Source: JBBSHE01 sp038253325 (lineage in GTDB: Bacteria; Actinomycetota; Actinomycetes; Propionibacteriales; Nocardioidaceae). From it: a DNA stretch of 41,755 nt. Numbering within the stretch: the stretch's first letter is position 1; every line of letters begins with the position of its first letter. The notes under the pieces are model-generated. The model was not told the origin of the DNA and did no database searches. It saw only the letters and a program-made list of their open reading frames with translations. The position numbers and the translations under genes were made by a program. The DNA is taken from assembly GCA_038253325.1 (NCBI GenBank), contig JBBSHE010000026.1, positions 1-41,755 of the forward strand. The letters run 5' to 3'. Shown piece by piece: positions 41,417 to 41,755 of the stretch.

Positions 41417-41518
41417 CAATACTCGCTAGCCACAACATGGGTGGCTCCGTGGACCTCCGAGCTGGAGGCACCCGAACGCCCCCTCCGCTGGACGTCCCAG
41501 GGCTCGGAGATACCCGGC

Positions 41519-41755
41519 TCAGAGATACAGGCCGGTCTGGTTGCCGTCCAGCCGTTCCGACGCGACGGCGTGCAGGTCCCGCTCCCGTAACAGGATGTAG
41601 TCGTCTCCGCGCACCTCGATCTCCGCGCGGTCCTCGGGATCGAACAGGACGCGGTCACCGACCTCGACCGTTCGCACGTTCGTGCCCACGGCCGCAACCC
41701 GCGCCCACGCAAGCCGACGGCCCATAGTGGCGGTTGCGGGGATCACGATCCCCGA
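41519..41755 (-). CDS. GroES-like co-chaperone family protein (5' end off the window)
   Basis: The last 78 residues of a Cpn10/GroES-fold protein: SGIVIPATATMGRRLAWARVAAVG, then EVGDRVLFDPEDRAEIEV and YILLRERDLHAVASE with the tail NQTGLYL. The frame is open through the right edge, so the true start lies outside; GIVIP corresponds to the segment after the mobile loop of GroES. The C-terminal extension and lack of a visible groEL suggest a GroES-like paralogue rather than the housekeeping gene, which is typically about 97 residues. Only the part in the window can be judged. Confidence 0.75.
   Translation of the reverse strand, partial: SGIVIPATATMGRRLAWARVAAVGTNVRTVEVGDRVLFDPEDRAEIEVRGDDYILLRERDLHAVASERLDGNQTGLYL

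Overview
The window is high-GC DNA from an actinobacterium. The evidence is frequent GTG starts, purine-rich Shine-Dalgarno sites, a SigE-type ECF sigma factor, an actinobacterial-type ArsR, and small actinobacterial families (CsbD, a GPGG-motif membrane peptide, a DUF2180-like zinc ribbon). A Nocardioides/Propionibacteriales relative is my guess from overall protein style and was not tested.

Layout. 1-368: left end of an IS481-type insertion sequence, apparently interrupting an unknown gene. 472-6326: an ABC-2 exporter pair, a DUF427 protein, a small membrane protein, oligoribonuclease (orn), tRNA-His(GTG), a VOC protein and an O-methyltransferase. 6396-14529: a pirin behind paired direct repeats, then a one-carbon block (glutathione-independent formaldehyde dehydrogenase, a 64-residue protein, a GcvT-like aminomethyltransferase/demethylase and an FAD oxidoreductase), a secreted PQQ-type sugar dehydrogenase and a YjbR/MmcQ protein. 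14582-20255: tRNA-Lys(CTT) followed by a decayed tyrosine integrase, a two-component system, a membrane protein and a YcaQ-like protein, ending at a partial copy of the tRNA-Lys 3' end. This is the signature of an old integrated island.

20319-28023: a cell-surface glycopolymer locus. A minus-strand run encodes an APH-like kinase, a nucleotidyltransferase/thymidylate-kinase-like fusion, a flippase and an IspD/TarI-like cytidylyltransferase. The divergent plus strand encodes a glucose-6-phosphate dehydrogenase paralogue with altered phosphate-binding positions and a CDP-glycerol glycerophosphotransferase-type polymerase. I regard this set as the best candidate for undescribed biochemistry. 28136-32437: a YdeP/FdhF-type molybdopterin oxidoreductase, then arsR and arsM divergent around twin operators, a protein translationally coupled to arsM, and a zinc-ribbon protein.

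32571-41755: a frameshifted M1 aminopeptidase, an ECF sigma factor overlapping an Asp-box propeller membrane protein, small stress-type proteins, aminopeptidase P, and a nickel block. The nickel block holds hypB and a NiCoT permease, each behind a similar Nur-like box, with a broken GNAT gene between them. A GroES-like gene runs off the right edge. Three genes (integrase, M1 peptidase, GNAT) are broken by single-base indels, partly in short homopolymers, so either real decay or assembly error is possible.
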